DNA of 64,000 bases from Actinomadura alba (GTDB lineage: Bacteria; Actinomycetota; Actinomycetes; Streptosporangiales; Streptosporangiaceae). Both the position numbers and the translations under genes were made by a program. Each line of letters begins with the position of its first letter. Within the stretch, counting starts at the first letter, position 1. The DNA lies in the NCBI RefSeq assembly GCF_014323705.1, contig NZ_JABVEC010000018.1, positions 1 through 64,000 on the forward strand. The letters are read 5' to 3'. Below, in pieces: positions 21,854 to 30,451 of the stretch. The notes under the pieces are model-generated. The model saw nothing but the letters and a program-made list of their open reading frames with translations, was not told where the DNA came from and made no database searches.

Positions 21854-22516
21854 TCAGTCGCCCATCGCGAGGTCGTAGCCGGTACCCGAGCTGCGGTAGG
21901 TGCTGCCCGAGCCCATCTCCAGCACCTGGAACTGGACCGTTACCGCGTTCGACCGAGAGCCGGTGAAGTCGACCATCATCTTCTCGGAGATGTCGATGAT
22001 CGCGGGGGGGCTGTGCTGTGCGACGGCCCACTCCGCCGGGCCGAAGTCATCGACGACGCCGACGGTGCTCTGCCCGTTGTACGTGATCAGGACCCTGGTG
22101 CCCAGCGGCCAGTAGGGGCTGGCCAGCGTCTCATAGCTCATCGGCTTCCCCGACGCGGTCTGCGGGTCCCAGAAGGAGGTGGCCGTGGCCGTGCCCGAGG
22201 GCATGCCTGCGTCCGGCTTTGCCGTCTTCTTTACGTGGCTCCGCCCGGACCGGCTCGCCTTCTTCTCCCGAACCTTCGCACCGAGCTCGTTGAACGACTC
22301 GGACGCGGTGAGCGAGGACGCGGCGTTCTTCTCCGCCTTCGCCTCCAGCCCATTGGCCAGAGCGCCCGGTGACACGGGGCCTTCGAGCGATGCGGACGTG
22401 GTGGAGCGGACGGCACCGGTGTCGGCGTTGATCGCCACCAGACCGGTCGCCAATGCGCCGGCGGCCACGGTACCCGTGACGGCCGTCACAAAGGCGTTTC
22501 TCGTTCGCTTCTCCAT
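21854..22516 (-). CDS. Secreted RlpA-like double-psi beta-barrel protein
   Basis: 220 aa. A signal peptide (KRTRNAFVTAVTGTVAAGAL) is followed by a Lys/Ala-rich helical linker (~residues 55-110) and a C-terminal DPBB domain with ATSFWDP, GTRVLITYNGQS and VVDDFGPAEW. RlpA/DPBB proteins act on or bind peptidoglycan; actinomycete ones are exported during growth or germination. ATG 22516 has GAAGGGAAG in front. The long upstream stretch (over 200 bases with hairpins) suggests a structured leader. Confidence 0.78.
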   Translation of the reverse strand: MEKRTRNAFVTAVTGTVAAGALATGLVAINADTGAVRSTTSASLEGPVSPGALANGLEAKAEKNAASSLTASESFNELGAKVREKKASRSGRSHVKKTAKPDAGMPSGTATATSFWDPQTASGKPMSYETLASPYWPLGTRVLITYNGQSTVGVVDDFGPAEWAVAQHSPPAIIDISEKMMVDFTGSRSNAVTVQFQVLEMGSGSTYRSSGTGYDLAMGD

Positions 22517-23019
22517 GAACTTCCCTTCGGTTGCTGAGGAGCGCAGCGCTTCGCGGACACAGGTCATGGGACTAGTGGCGAAACTGCTCCGAGCTATCTC
22601 TGGACTGCCGTCATGGGGGGCCTGCGAGACATGTCGGAGGCGCGCTGGTTGCCGTCTCCCGGTTCCATAGGCCGCGCGTCACCCCAGCAGGGCAAACGTC
22701 ATGACCAGTTGATCTGAAGAGATCAGGGCCGGGAGATCACCGATCCGGGCGTGAAGACAAAGGTGATCGCATTTTGGCGACCAGGATCAGCGGCGTAAGT
22801 TCGATCCCACATGGGGGGCGGGAGCGCGACGGCTTTGCGATCTTCGTGCTTTACCTACTTTGGCCAGCCTTTGCTCTGGCTGGACTCGAATATACACATA
22901 CATGGCTGATAACGGGCAAATCACGCAAACCGCTTGGTAGATCTTTTATCCGGCGAAAGCGGTCGGCCGCCTCACCAGTAGCACCAGGTCACAGCCGTTT
23001 CTCTGGCACCATTACGAGC
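22517..23019. other. Long divergent intergenic region with hairpins
   Basis: There is no supported gene in 500 bases. On the minus strand, GATCACC (22756-22776 side) and GGTGATC can pair over a ~20-base loop, and GATCT-cttc-AGATC (22711-22724) forms a tight hairpin; both lie in the probable leader of the DPBB gene. The part at 22840-22960 is AT-richer than its surroundings and contains CCAGCC-N8-GGCTGG (22864-22883). It should hold the promoters of both flanking genes. Confidence 0.5.
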
Positions 23020-24051
23020 ATGAGAGACGGTCCGACGGCGCGGGTCGCCGACCACGACGAGGCGCTTCCTCCCCCTGGCTGGGGACGGAGCGGCTCGACG
23101 GCGACACCGGGGGCCAGAGCGCTGTGGATCTTCGCAGCGATCGCCATGCTGCTGGTCGTGGGCCGGCTGTGGGTGGCGCCGGCAATCGCGGCGGAATCGC
23201 TGGACGCCTGGGCCACGATCTTCGTGGCCATCTGCGTACAGGCCCTGCCGTTCCTGGTCTTCGGGGTGACGCTCTCGGCCGCGATCACCGCCTTCGTCCC
23301 GCCCTCGTTCTTCAACCGCGTGCTGCCCCGGCGGCCGGCGGCCGCGGTGCCCGCCGCCGCGGTGGCGGGCGCCGTACTGCCCGGCTGCGAATGCGCCTCG
23401 GTACCCGTCGCCGGCGGGCTCATGGCGCGCGGCGTCGCCCCAGCGGCGGCGCTGACCTTCCTGCTGGCCGCACCGGCCATCAATCCGGTCGTGCTGGTTG
23501 CGACCGCGGTGGCCTTTCCCCGCGACCCCGAGATGGTGCTCGGGCGCTTCCTCGCGTCGATCGTCGTGGCCGTACTGGCCGGATGGCTGTGGCTGCGGTT
23601 CGGCAAGGGCGAGTGGCTGCGGATACCGCGCCCGGCCACGGACGGCATCGGCCGCTGGGAACGGTTCCGGCAGGCCATGCGGCACGACATCATGCACGCG
23701 GGCGGCTTCCTGGTGGTCGGCGGGCTGGCCGCGGCGACCATCAACGTGATCGTCCCGGCGAACTGGGTGTCCGGCGTGGCCGGGATTCCCTGGCTGTCGG
23801 TGCTGACCCTCGCGGTCCTGGCCGTCCTGATGTCCATCTGCTCGGAGGCCGATGCGTTCGTCGCCGCGAGCCTGACGCAGTTCTCCCCCACCGCCAAGCT
23901 GGCCTTCCTCGTGGTGGGGCCCATGGTGGACCTGAAGCTCATCGCGTTGCAGGCCGGGATCTTCGGTCCGCGCTTCGCCGTCCGGTTCGTCCCGCTGACC
24001 TTCGTGCTCGCCGTGGCGGTCAGCGCACTCGTGGGATGGATGCTCTGGTGA
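23020..24051 (+). CDS. Membrane permease, DUF318/UPF0718 family
   Basis: 343 aa with about eight transmembrane segments, for example ALWIFAAIAMLLVVGRLWVA and the C-terminal LTFVLAVAVSALVGWML. The conserved metal-like motif PGCECASVPVAGGLM and the APAINPVVLVAT loop mark the DUF318 permease family. It is coupled by a GTGA overlap to a TIGR03943 gene; this pair occurs widely in Gram-positives and is thought to move a metal or other ligand. ATG 23020 begins a short polar N-terminus; there is no good ribosome binding site, so translation may be leaderless or weak. Confidence 0.82.
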   Translation: MRDGPTARVADHDEALPPPGWGRSGSTATPGARALWIFAAIAMLLVVGRLWVAPAIAAESLDAWATIFVAICVQALPFLVFGVTLSAAITAFVPPSFFNRVLPRRPAAAVPAAAVAGAVLPGCECASVPVAGGLMARGVAPAAALTFLLAAPAINPVVLVATAVAFPRDPEMVLGRFLASIVVAVLAGWLWLRFGKGEWLRIPRPATDGIGRWERFRQAMRHDIMHAGGFLVVGGLAAATINVIVPANWVSGVAGIPWLSVLTLAVLAVLMSICSEADAFVAASLTQFSPTAKLAFLVVGPMVDLKLIALQAGIFGPRFAVRFVPLTFVLAVAVSALVGWMLW

Positions 24052-24812
24052 CCAAGGCCGCGCAGAACCTGCTGCTCATCCTCGTCGGCGCCGCGGCACT
24101 GTGGATCACCGTGGCCACCGACGAGTACCTCAACTACGTCAAGCCGGGCTTCCGCCCCCTTCTCGTCGCCGCCGCCGTCGCGCTCATCGCGCTCGGGGCC
24201 GCCGGCGTCCGCCGTGACTGGACGGACGGCACCGGCCACGACGCGGCTCGTACCGACGCCGACCACGCCGGCACGGATGACGGCCACGACCACGGTCACG
24301 GACCCCGGGTGGCATGGCTGCTCTGCCTCCCCGCCCTGGCGATCTTCCTGATCGCTCCCCCTGCCCTCGGCTCGTTCACCGCGTCCCGCGACGGTGCCCG
24401 CTCGGCGGCGCCCCCTCCTCCGCCCGCCGAGGGCTTCGGGGCGCTGAAGCAGGCGCCCTCCGGAGCCCCGACGGAGATGACCCTGGGCGAGTACATCGGC
24501 CGGTCCTTCGAGGCGCAGATCGGCGACCCGGCGAGACTTCGGGGCGCCCCCGTGAAGCTCACCGGGTTCGCCACCCCGCGCGCGAAGGGCGGCTGGCATC
24601 TCACCCGGCTGCGGATGAGCTGCTGCGCCGGTGACGCGATCCCCCTGCGGGTGGTCGTGCACGGCGCGAAGTCGCCACCGACCGGCTCCTGGGTACAGGT
24701 CGTGGGCACCTGGCGGCCTCCGTCGTCCGGCGCCGTCGCGACGGGCGTGCACGAGCTGTCCGCCATGAGCGTCCACCCGATCAAGAAGCCGCGCAACGCG
24801 TACGAGGGCTGA
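24048..24812 (+). CDS. TIGR03943-family membrane-anchored partner of the permease
   Basis: 254 aa. Two N-terminal transmembrane segments (LLLILVGAAALWITVATDEY; LLVAAAVALIALGAAGV), a His/Asp-rich loop (DHAGTDDGHDHGHG) that could bind metal, a third hydrophobic segment, then an extracytoplasmic domain with the family mark RMSCCAGDA. The GTG at 24048 overlaps the permease stop, so the two are made together. The histidine-rich loop supports, but does not prove, a role in metal transport. Confidence 0.82.
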   Translation: MTKAAQNLLLILVGAAALWITVATDEYLNYVKPGFRPLLVAAAVALIALGAAGVRRDWTDGTGHDAARTDADHAGTDDGHDHGHGPRVAWLLCLPALAIFLIAPPALGSFTASRDGARSAAPPPPPAEGFGALKQAPSGAPTEMTLGEYIGRSFEAQIGDPARLRGAPVKLTGFATPRAKGGWHLTRLRMSCCAGDAIPLRVVVHGAKSPPTGSWVQVVGTWRPPSSGAVATGVHELSAMSVHPIKKPRNAYEG

Positions 24813-24976
24813 CGCGTCACCGGTCGTCACCTTGTCGCCGGGGCCGGAAACCGGATATACATCGGATCACTGCAGAGACTGATCGCCGGGAGACGCGGAA
24901 GGATCGGGGACGAAGCGGTGATGGAGCCGATAATGGTCGGGTCGGGTCTGCCCGCCGTCTGGCACCTGGAGGGCGC

Positions 24977-25846
24977 GTGACCCCCTTCGTCGACGCCCAC
25001 CACCACGTGTGGGACCTCTCCGTACGCGATCAGGACTGGATCACCGGGGAGCGGCTCGCCCCGCTGCGCCGCGACTTCTCGCTCGACGACCTGCGCCCGG
25101 AGGCGACCGCCGCCGGCGTCACCGCCACCGTTCTGGTCCAGACGATCACCGTGGCCGCCGAGACGCCGGAGTTCCTCGCCCTCGCCGCCGCCGACGACCT
25201 GGTCGCCGGGGTGGTCGGCTGGGTCGACCTGACCGCCCCGGACGTCGCGGACGCGCTCGCCGCGCTGCGGGAGGCGCCGGGCGGCGGGTACCTGGCCGGG
25301 ATCCGGCACCAGGTGCAGGGCGAGCCGGATCAGGACTGGCTGTGCCGCCCGGACGTACGACGCGGGCTGCGCGCGGTGGCCGGCGCCGGCCTCGCCTACG
25401 ACCTGCTCACCCTGCCGCACCAGTTGCCTGCGGCCGTCCGCACGGCCACGGTGCTGCCCGAGCTGACCTTCGTGGTGGACCATCTGTCGAAGCCGCCGAT
25501 CGCGTCGGGTGAGCTGGAGCCGTGGGCCGGCCGGATGCGCGAGCTGGCGCGGCTGCCCAACGTCATGTGCAAGCTGTCCGGCCTGGTCACCGAAGCCGAC
25601 TGGGGCCGCTGGGACATCGGCGACCTGCGGCCGTACGCCGACGTGGTGCTCGACGCCTTCGGGCCCCGGCGGCTGATGTTCGGATCCGACTGGCCGGTCT
25701 GCCTGCTCGCGGCCCCGTACGACCGGGTCGTCGAGGCGGGGCGGGAGCTCACCGCGCAGCTGTCGGCGGCTGAGCGCGAGGCGGTCTTCGGCGGGACGGC
25801 CGTCCGGGCCTACGGCCTGGCACCGCCGCCGCAGACCGGCGGTTGA
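24977..25846 (+). CDS. Amidohydrolase (amidohydro-rel / L-fuconolactonase type)
   Basis: 289 aa. It opens VDAHHHVWDL (metal-binding HxH) and contains RHQVQGEPD, the barrel block LTFVVDHLSKPP, NVMCKLSGL and the late metal-site strand LMFGSDWPVC. This pattern is that of the small sugar-lactone hydrolases and related amidohydrolases. GTG 24977 with GGAGGG upstream begins two residues before the first beta strand. Substrate unknown; no sugar operon surrounds it. Confidence 0.85.
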   Translation: MTPFVDAHHHVWDLSVRDQDWITGERLAPLRRDFSLDDLRPEATAAGVTATVLVQTITVAAETPEFLALAAADDLVAGVVGWVDLTAPDVADALAALREAPGGGYLAGIRHQVQGEPDQDWLCRPDVRRGLRAVAGAGLAYDLLTLPHQLPAAVRTATVLPELTFVVDHLSKPPIASGELEPWAGRMRELARLPNVMCKLSGLVTEADWGRWDIGDLRPYADVVLDAFGPRRLMFGSDWPVCLLAAPYDRVVEAGRELTAQLSAAEREAVFGGTAVRAYGLAPPPQTGG

Positions 25847-25941
25847 CCTCGAGCACCCTTGATCCGGACGCGAAGGGCATGGTGCGGCGCGACCTACCGG
25901 AGCGTGCCTGACCGGCCGGGAGCCGTACGCTGGAGGCCGTC

Positions 25942-26490
25942 ATGATCGAGCTACGTGCCTTCACCGAGACCGACGTGTCACTGATCCTGGACTGGATCAC
26001 CACGGAGGAGGACATGCTGCTGTGGTCCGGCACCACCTTCCGCTGGCCGCTCGACGCGGCGCAGCTCGCCGCCATGGCGACCGAGCCGGACCGGCGGAGC
26101 TGGACGGCGATCGACCCGCGCACCGGAGCGGCCGTCGGGCACGTCTCACTGCTCGTGGATCCGCGGCACCGGACGGGACGGCTCGGCAGGATCGTGACCG
26201 CTCCGTCCGCCCGCGGGCAGGGGCTCGGGGCCCGGCTGGTCGACGCGGCGCTCGGCGTGGCCTTCGACGAGTTGCGCCTGCACCGGGTGGGTCTCGGCGT
26301 CTACAGCCACAACACCACCGCGCTGCGGCTCTACGAGCGATCGGGCTTCGTACGGGAGGGTGTGCTCCGCGACGTCACCAGCGTGAACGGCTCCTGGTGG
26401 TCCTCCGTGGAGATGGGGATGCTGGAGCACGAGCGACCGCAGCGGACTCCACCCGGCATTCCGCCCGGCATTGCGCCCGCCGCACACTGA
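25942..26490 (+). CDS. GNAT-family N-acetyltransferase (RimJ/RimL type)
   Basis: 182 aa. Acetyl-CoA binding motif A is RGQGLGARLVDAAL (residues ~92-105), and the C-terminal LYERSGFVREGVLRD is typical of RimJ/RimL-like GNATs acting on protein N-termini or small amines. The last ~20 residues are Pro-rich. It ends 13 bases from the convergent PBP4 gene. Confidence 0.83.
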   Translation: MIELRAFTETDVSLILDWITTEEDMLLWSGTTFRWPLDAAQLAAMATEPDRRSWTAIDPRTGAAVGHVSLLVDPRHRTGRLGRIVTAPSARGQGLGARLVDAALGVAFDELRLHRVGLGVYSHNTTALRLYERSGFVREGVLRDVTSVNGSWWSSVEMGMLEHERPQRTPPGIPPGIAPAAH

Positions 26491-26503
26491 TCGTCAGCGC
26501 GGG

Positions 26504-28201
26504 TCAGCAGGTGCCCGTCCAGGAGCATTCGAGCTCGGCACCGGGCCTGACGTGGAGCGGACGGCCGGTCGTCCGCGGCGTCGCCGCCGGGCCGACGAGC
26601 TTTCCGGTGGCCAGCCGGATCGCGATCCTGTCCTCAAGGTCCTTCGGCGCCGCGCCCGCGTAGTCGTTCAACATGATCGAGAAGATCAGCCGGCGTCCTG
26701 CGGGGTTCTTCACGTAGCCGGACAGGGCCGTCGCACCGGTCAGCGTGCCCGTCTTGGCGCGTACGTTCCCGGCCGCCGGCGTGCCGCTCATCCGGGTCGC
26801 CAGCGTGCCGCCCACCCACGGATCCGCCTGCCCGGCGATGGGCAGCGCGTTGTAGAAGGCGGGGAACCAGGTCTTGGACCGTGCTCCCCGCAACAGTTGA
26901 CCCGCCAGCGCCGGGGTGGCCCGGTTCGAGCGCGAAAGCCCCGAGCCGTCGGCGAGGTTCAGCCGCGACGCTTCGACTCCGAGGGTCTTCACGTACTTCG
27001 CGACGACCGGAAGGCCGGCCCGCCAGCTGCCCTCGCCGCCGCTCTTCCGGCCCATCGCCTTCACCAGGATCTCGGCGATGTTGTTGTTGCTGAGCTTGAG
27101 GAAAGGCACCGCCAGGCTGGACAACGGCATCGACGTGCGAGTGGTGATCGTGGTGGCCGTCCGCGGCGCCGCCGCTCGCGCGGTGGGCCCGGCCACGCTG
27201 ACGCCATGGGCGGTGAGCGCCCGGCGGAAGACGTCGGCCGCGTACAGGGAGGGGTTGTCGACCGTGCGGAGGGTCCGCACCGTCGCGCCGCCGGCGGGAT
27301 GGGAACCGGTCAGCCGGATGACGTTGGTGCCGGGCAGCCGTGTGATCGACAGCGTCGAGGCCGATCCGGGCGCGCCGGTCGTCGCCCGGTCGTCGATGGT
27401 GACGTGGCCGGTCGCCGGTGCGAGCGCGACGTCGACCGGGCCGCCCTGTGTCCCCGGCGAGACGTCGACGCGCACCGAGCCGACGTTGAAGTCGGAGTCC
27501 GCGGAGACGGTGAGCGCCGAGACCTGGGAGGCGTAGGAGTACGGTTCGTCCGCCGGATCCCAGCCGGGCGCGAGCCGCCGGTCGTCGAACCAGGTGTCAT
27601 CGGCCACCAGGCGGCCGGTCACCCTGGTGATGCCCTTCGCCGCGACGGCGGCGGCGAGCCCGTCGTAGTCGGCGGCCCGCAGTGTCGGGTCACCGGTGCC
27701 CTTGAGGACGAGGTCGCCGGTCAGCGTGCCCGCCCGCCGGGGCCCGCCGGCGAGCACGCTCGTACGGAAGGTGTAGCCCGGTCCGAGCACGCCGAACGCG
27801 GCCGCGGCCGTCTGCAGCTTCTGGTTCGAGGCGGGCATCATCTGGGCGTCGGCGCCGCGCGCGTAGAGGTCCTTGCCCGTCCGGGCGTCGCGGACCACGA
27901 CCCCGGCCCTGGCGCCGGTCAGGCGGGCGTCGCTCAGGATGGCGTCGAGGTCGGTCCTGAGATCGCCATCCGGCCGGGGAGCGCCGAGTCCCGTCCCTTG
28001 TGCCGGGGTCCGCTGTGCCGGGGTCCGCGCCACGTGGGGAGCGGCGAGGGCCGTCACCGGAACCTTCGCCGAGGCCGTCATGGGGTGGCCGCCCGGAGCG
28101 CCGGTCGCCGACGCGGCGACGGGCGTTCCGGCCGCGGTGGCCGCGGTGGTGAGGCCGGCGGTCACCGCGATCGCGAGACCGGCGAGCATGGATCGGCGCA
28201 T
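26504..28201 (-). CDS. dacB: D-alanyl-D-alanine carboxypeptidase/endopeptidase (PBP4, class C)
   Basis: 565 aa, exported: signal peptide in residues 1-30 (MLAGLAIAVTAGLTTAATAA). The serine catalytic triad motifs are S125-N-Q-K128, SNN in LSNNNIAEIL, and K483-T-G485. The ~230-residue insertion between SxxK and SxN (FRTSVLAGGPRRAGTLTGDL and on) is the class C domain II/III seen in PBP4. It trims or cleaves peptidoglycan cross-links in the cell wall. ATG 28201 is chosen; the frame extends upstream without a signal-like start. An Ala/Pro/Gly-rich stretch (31-75) links the signal to the enzyme. Confidence 0.9.
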   Translation of the reverse strand: MRRSMLAGLAIAVTAGLTTAATAAGTPVAASATGAPGGHPMTASAKVPVTALAAPHVARTPAQRTPAQGTGLGAPRPDGDLRTDLDAILSDARLTGARAGVVVRDARTGKDLYARGADAQMMPASNQKLQTAAAAFGVLGPGYTFRTSVLAGGPRRAGTLTGDLVLKGTGDPTLRAADYDGLAAAVAAKGITRVTGRLVADDTWFDDRRLAPGWDPADEPYSYASQVSALTVSADSDFNVGSVRVDVSPGTQGGPVDVALAPATGHVTIDDRATTGAPGSASTLSITRLPGTNVIRLTGSHPAGGATVRTLRTVDNPSLYAADVFRRALTAHGVSVAGPTARAAAPRTATTITTRTSMPLSSLAVPFLKLSNNNIAEILVKAMGRKSGGEGSWRAGLPVVAKYVKTLGVEASRLNLADGSGLSRSNRATPALAGQLLRGARSKTWFPAFYNALPIAGQADPWVGGTLATRMSGTPAAGNVRAKTGTLTGATALSGYVKNPAGRRLIFSIMLNDYAGAAPKDLEDRIAIRLATGKLVGPAATPRTTGRPLHVRPGAELECSWTGTC

Positions 28202-28282
28202 GACGCCAGAGCCTATGCGACCGGTATCCGGAGAACGCGGTCTCTCGCACATGACCGCGGCACCTTGCCTAGGGTGGCGGAC

Positions 28283-28969
28283 ATGCTGACGGAGCCCGAC
28301 GCCGAAGTGCCAGGATCGCTCGCCACGGTGCTGGACGACATCGCGCGGGAACGTGCCGCGCAGGACGCCATGTGGGGTGTCCAGGAATTCCCCGACGGAA
28401 CCGGGCACGAGTACGCCACCGACGCCGAGCGGGCCAAGGCCGCGTGCCGTACGGCGTGGTCGGAAGGCACGCTGACCTGGCGGCACATCCTCGGTGAGGA
28501 GTTCTCCGAGGCCCTCGCCGAGTCCGCCCCCGAGCGCCTGCGGGCCGAACTCGTCCAGACCGCTGCTGTCGCGGTCAAGTGGGTACAGGCCCTGGATCGG
28601 CGGCATGGCCGGATACCGGGGCCCGCGGACCGGCCGGGGGGACGCGCCGAGAAGCTGGTCCGCGACCGGATCCCCGAGATCATCGAGGCCGACGGCCGAT
28701 CACCCGAGGTCCGCGTGGCCGGTGACGGCGAGTACGCCGCACTGCTGCGCGCCAAGATGTACGAGGAGGCGGGCGAGTACACCGCGGCCATCCCGGGCGA
28801 GGCCGACGCGGAGGAACTCGCCGACCTGCTCGAGGTCGTGCACGCCCTCGCCCGCACCCACGGTCTCGAACCGGCCGAACTGGAGGAGTTGCGGGCCGCG
28901 AAGGCGGCCGAGCGGGGCGGCTTCGCACAGCGGCTGGTGCTCCGGTTCCCCGGCGAAGAGCGCCGGTAA
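28283..28969 (+). CDS. Double NTP-pyrophosphatase-like protein (MazG superfamily fusion)
   Basis: 228 aa. The N-terminal half (DIARERAAQDAMWGVQEF, ILGEEFSEALAE, LVQTAAVAVKWVQAL) looks like a phage-type MazG-like helical domain with an ExxE pair. The C-terminal half (LVRDRIPEIIEADGR, MYEEAGEYTAA, EELADLLEVVHALA) is a phosphoribosyl-ATP-pyrophosphohydrolase-like domain, normally a separate ~110-aa protein. Both keep acidic metal ligands. Likely a nucleotide house-cleaning enzyme; substrate unknown. TAGGGT lies 10 bases before the ATG, so the mRNA may be leaderless. Divergent from dacB. Confidence 0.75.
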   Translation: MLTEPDAEVPGSLATVLDDIARERAAQDAMWGVQEFPDGTGHEYATDAERAKAACRTAWSEGTLTWRHILGEEFSEALAESAPERLRAELVQTAAVAVKWVQALDRRHGRIPGPADRPGGRAEKLVRDRIPEIIEADGRSPEVRVAGDGEYAALLRAKMYEEAGEYTAAIPGEADAEELADLLEVVHALARTHGLEPAELEELRAAKAAERGGFAQRLVLRFPGEERR

Positions 28970-29064
28970 CGGCCGGTTCCGCGGGCGAGGCCGTTCCGCC
29001 ACCCATGCCGTGATCACGCGGTCGCTCACGGCCGTCCCGCGAACACCACGTGATGACGGTGGCG

Positions 29065-29469
29065 TCAGGTCACCGGCTCCAGCACGACCACGGGGATGTC
29101 ACGGTCGGTCTTCTTCTGGTACTCGTCGTAGTCGGGCCACGTCGCCGTCATGATCCGCCACAGCTCCGGCTTCTCCTCCGGCGTCGCCGTACGGGCCCGT
29201 ACCTTCAGCCGGTCGCCCTTCACCTGAATCTCGGCGTCGGGATGCGCCTCCAGGTTGCGATACCAGAGCGGGTTCTCGTCCGCGCCGCCGTGGGAGGCCA
29301 CCACGAGGTGGTCGTTACCGTGTCGCTGGTAGATCAGCGGAGTGCTGCGTTTCTCGCCGGTACGCCGCCCGGTCATCGTGAGGATCAGGACGGTGGTGCC
29401 CTGCCAGTCATGTCCTTCCGCACCATCGGTCTCGACGTAGCGCCGGACATGTTCTTTACCGAAAAGCAT
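29065..29469 (-). CDS. F420/FMN-dependent nitroreductase-family protein (DDN-like)
   Basis: 134 aa, a split-barrel flavin/deazaflavin domain. LILTMTGRRTGEKRSTPLIY, VVASHGGADENPLWYRNLEA and MTATWPDYDEYQKKT are the conserved blocks of the deazaflavin-dependent nitroreductase family. Members reduce quinones or nitro compounds using F420H2. Single gene; GAGGGG precedes the ATG. Confidence 0.85.
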   Translation of the reverse strand: MLFGKEHVRRYVETDGAEGHDWQGTTVLILTMTGRRTGEKRSTPLIYQRHGNDHLVVASHGGADENPLWYRNLEAHPDAEIQVKGDRLKVRARTATPEEKPELWRIMTATWPDYDEYQKKTDRDIPVVVLEPVT

Positions 29470-29634
29470 TTCGTTCGCCCCTCTTCGGTCGACGCGGCGG
29501 CCGGATCTCGCCGCGGTAGAGATCCGGCGGAGTGCTCCCGATCTCTATTCGGCGTAACCGACGGAACGCGTGAGGCATTCCACCCCGGCCCGCGTCCTAC
29601 TCCCGCCCCTGCCCCGACGTGACCCCTGGCCGGG

Positions 29635-30321
29635 TCAGCAGAAGGCGATCGCGGCCCCGGTGCCGACGGAGTGCCAGGCGGCCTCGATGAGCTGGAGGCA
29701 GGTGAGCGAAGCGATCGCATGCCGCTGCCACTCGGCGGTGGGCTCCGCCGAGCCGGCGATCAGATCCATGATCTCGTTGGACTCGGGATCGATGTCGATG
29801 GGCAGGCCGAGCGCCTCGGCGACCCTGAGGCACTCCTCCAGCAGGCGCTGGGACGAACCCACGTAACCGCCGAGGACGTCATCGCTGAGCAGCACGGGGG
29901 CGAAGTCCACGGGAACGTAGTAGCCCTCGCAGTCCGAGTGCTGGATCAGGTGGTCGAAGGTGGGCACGGTCGCCGCGGCGCCACGGCGGTCGACCGACTC
30001 ACCCTTGATCGTCATCGAGTGCGAAGCGCCGCCGGCATAGGCGGCCTTCAGCACCGGGTCGTGCGTCGGGTCCTTGTCCGACGACCCGGGAACGGCGCCG
30101 GAGGCCGCGAGATGGGCCGCGACCCGACGCAGGTGGTGCAGGCCCGAGTAGCCGTACATGTCGTGCAGGACGACGTCGTCCTCGGTCAGGCGCGGCTCCT
30201 CCCAGTCCGGCAGACCCGCCGCCGAGAGTTGCTTGCGCACCACGGCGAAGTCCTCGGCGAACTCCGCGCACGCGTCTTCGTCGAACTCCCCGAAGACGCC
30301 GACCACTACATCGAGACCCAT
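29635..30321 (-). CDS. Conserved hypothetical protein, unrecognised
   Basis: 228 aa, acidic, cytoplasmic, no membrane segment. It begins LDVVVGVFGEFDEDACAEF. A central stretch (MYGYSGLHHLRRVAAHLA; TFDHLIQHSDCEGYYVPVDF) looks like a compact alpha/beta domain. I do not recognise the family; it resembles the sort of acidic small proteins sometimes called immunity-like, but no toxin is nearby. GGAGGA lies seven bases before the ATG. Confidence 0.6.
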   Translation of the reverse strand: MGLDVVVGVFGEFDEDACAEFAEDFAVVRKQLSAAGLPDWEEPRLTEDDVVLHDMYGYSGLHHLRRVAAHLAASGAVPGSSDKDPTHDPVLKAAYAGGASHSMTIKGESVDRRGAAATVPTFDHLIQHSDCEGYYVPVDFAPVLLSDDVLGGYVGSSQRLLEECLRVAEALGLPIDIDPESNEIMDLIAGSAEPTAEWQRHAIASLTCLQLIEAAWHSVGTGAAIAFC

Positions 30322-30451
30322 GGATAAATCCTCCCAGAAGCCACCGACATTTCAGTGATCTTTGTTGTAACGCCTGATGCCGCCGGTATTGCCGAATTGA
30401 CGACCGCCGTGCCGTCTCCCGACGCCGCGCGCTCCGTACCGGCCCAGGTCC

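Noticed and set aside
22550-22830. c-di-AMP (ydaO-type) riboswitch before the DPBB gene
   Set aside because: The conserved GGGTGAATC and CAGCTAACCC blocks are not present; only hairpins are seen.
26471-28282. Upstream extension of the MazG-like gene
   Set aside because: It runs antisense to the PBP4 gene; the family start fits ATG 28283.
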